Origin: Acanthaster planci | Lineage: Eukaryota; Echinodermata; Asteroidea; Valvatida; Acanthasteridae | Reading direction: 5' to 3' | DNA length: 18,264 bases | NCBI RefSeq assembly: GCF_001949145.1 | Contig: NW_019091490.1 | Location: 833,678-851,941 of the forward strand | In this document: positions 17,164 through 18,264 of the stretch, piece by piece | Layout of the letters: the number at the start of each line of letters is the position of its first letter | Numbering within the stretch: position 1 is the stretch's first letter | The notes under the pieces: generated by a model | What the model was told of the DNA's origin: nothing | Seen by the model: the letters and a program-made list of their open reading frames with translations, nothing else | Database searches by the model: none | Made by a program: the position numbers and the translations under genes

Positions 17164-18065
17164 TCTTGATAGATATCATTTCGGAACTTATATTTAAAGG
17201 TTAGGATTGCGCAATTTCAAAAAAGTCAGAGGGCACAGCACATTTGCATATATTTAAATAAAATTCAATATGAAAACAGAAGACATAAAATATTCAGACC
17301 TTGCATGTACATGTATTTCAGTGTACTTTAAGTCAAACATATCTGCAAACCTTCCTATATTTACACTTCCAAATGTTCGGTTTTATAGAATAGTACCTTT
17401 ATTTACAGATGGTAACCATGTCATATAAAAAAACAGATGATTTTCAATGGGCCATCTAATAATATTGAAATAGTCAAAAATAATATGCAACTAAATAAAT
17501 TTATATTAAAATATACAACACAATAAGTATAGAAATATTCCAATATGCAAGCACCAGTAGGAAAATCAATATAAAAAAATAAAAGACAATGACTATTAAA
17601 CATCATAACAATGTAATGCCAAAGCACCATATCATTAAAAACAAATAGAATTAACGATGATAAAAAGAACCAGGGGAGTGTGTAAGTCCCTCCCCCAGCT
17701 CTAACAAACCCTGCAGTCAACACTTGAGGAAAACCAACCTCAAGAATATATTCAAGCTAGATTTACATATGCATCAGAACAGGTGTATCCATCTACAAAT
17801 TGCGGTCAATGGCGAAAGAATCACACTTGTATGGATTTTGTTTTATCCTAGGGAGTAGCCTGTGCTTGAACGTTTCAACATTCGTAGAGGGCATAAGCTC
17901 CCCACCCAGCCTGTCACCAAAAATTCAACTGTCAGGTCCTCGGAATTTTTCAATTTAGAGAATATTTCACAATTTTCGGTATCTTGCTATAAACATTAAA
18001 ATTTGTCAGCTTTTCTGGATGAGTGGGGGCGCTACTGCTGCAATGTAAAGCAGGGAATAAAGGTA
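17164..18065. other. A+T-rich stretch, nothing firm
   Basis: It is strongly A+T-rich around 17440-17660, with many ATAT and TAAA runs. The 100-codon minus-strand ORF at 17421-17723 is hydrophobic only because of T-rich sequence and has no support. A minus-strand AATAAA (tttatt near 17399) could mark the 3' end of a gene transcribed leftward from beyond the right edge, but no coding sequence supports that. Confidence 0.45.
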
Positions 18066-18070
18066 GCATT

Positions 18071-18264
18071 CAGTTCTTTTGTTCCTCTTTCCATTACCAC
18101 TGTGCCATTATGGCAGTGTTCAGTTCTTTTTTCCTCTTTCCATTACCACTGTGCCATTAATGCAGTGTTCGGTTCTTTTTTTCCTCTTTCCATTACCATT
18201 GTGCCATTAAGGCAGTGTTCAGTTCTTTTTTTCCTCTTTCCATTACCACTGTGCCATTAAGGCA
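18071..18264. repeat. 49-50 bp minisatellite, nearly four copies, cut by the right edge
   Basis: Copies start at 18071, 18121, 18170 and 18220. Each reads cagttctttt, then ttcctctttccattaccact, gtgccatta and ggcagtgtt. They differ at a few sites and in the length of the T-run. The last copy is truncated by the window end, so the array continues. The plus-strand ORF through it is a product of the repeat. Confidence 0.9.

Noticed and set aside
17421-17723. 100-codon hydrophobic minus-strand ORF resembling a membrane protein
   Set aside because: It arises from very A+T-rich DNA (Phe, Leu, Ile from T-runs), with no promoter or homology seen.
1-18264. CRISPR array, prophage, operon or other prokaryotic system
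   Set aside because: There are no regularly spaced direct repeats with unique spacers and no tightly packed ORFs. Introns and poly(A) signals show a eukaryotic genome.

Overview
This is eukaryotic, metazoan DNA. Coding segments are interrupted by GT-AG introns, there are tRNA-derived repeats and minisatellites, AATAAA/ATTAAA signals are scattered through it, and no bacterial operon structure is present. The best guess is a marine deuterostome invertebrate such as an amphioxus, echinoderm or hemichordate. That rests on the gene type, the many tRNA-derived repeats and an excess of the octamer TACATGTA. The species cannot be fixed from the sequence alone.

Region 1 (1-5643, + strand) is the 3' half of one gene. 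Five exons (344-429, 1612-1726, 2872-2970, 3305-3450, 3754-5643) join in one open frame. They encode, in order, a complete membrane-proximal fibronectin type III (FN3) domain of about 99 residues, one transmembrane helix, a box-1-like juxtamembrane motif and a 629-residue tyrosine-bearing cytoplasmic tail in one large exon. The best reading is a class I cytokine receptor of the gp130/LIFR/Domeless type. The N-terminal exons lie off the left edge. The tail has three YxxM motifs, one YxxQ motif, a thrice-repeated Y-[VL]-T-x-[DA]-Q motif, acidic dileucine motifs and a 14-residue tandem repeat.

Region 2 (5644 to about 9245) is probably 3' UTR with several alternative poly(A) signals. It contains an AU-rich nonamer, a nested inverted repeat, a G-run-rich repeat fragment, a tRNA-derived element and a TATA/CCAAT/E-box cluster that could instead be the promoter of a downstream unit.

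Region 3 (about 9246-14450) is mostly unremarkable non-coding DNA. It holds three exon-like segments on the + strand (11088-11161, 12257-12398, 14144-14274). The last two are phase-compatible and end in a charged, helical, coding-like C-terminus with a TAA stop. The upstream frame is interrupted, so this is either an unrecognised small gene missing other exons or a decayed gene.

Region 4 (14450-18264) is intergenic or intronic. It contains three tRNA-derived elements, two of them converging on a 29-base A tract, an A+T-rich stretch, and a 49-50 bp minisatellite that runs off the right edge.

The most interesting content is the receptor tail motif set and the unresolved 12.2-14.3 kb exon pair. 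I found no clearly novel multigene system.
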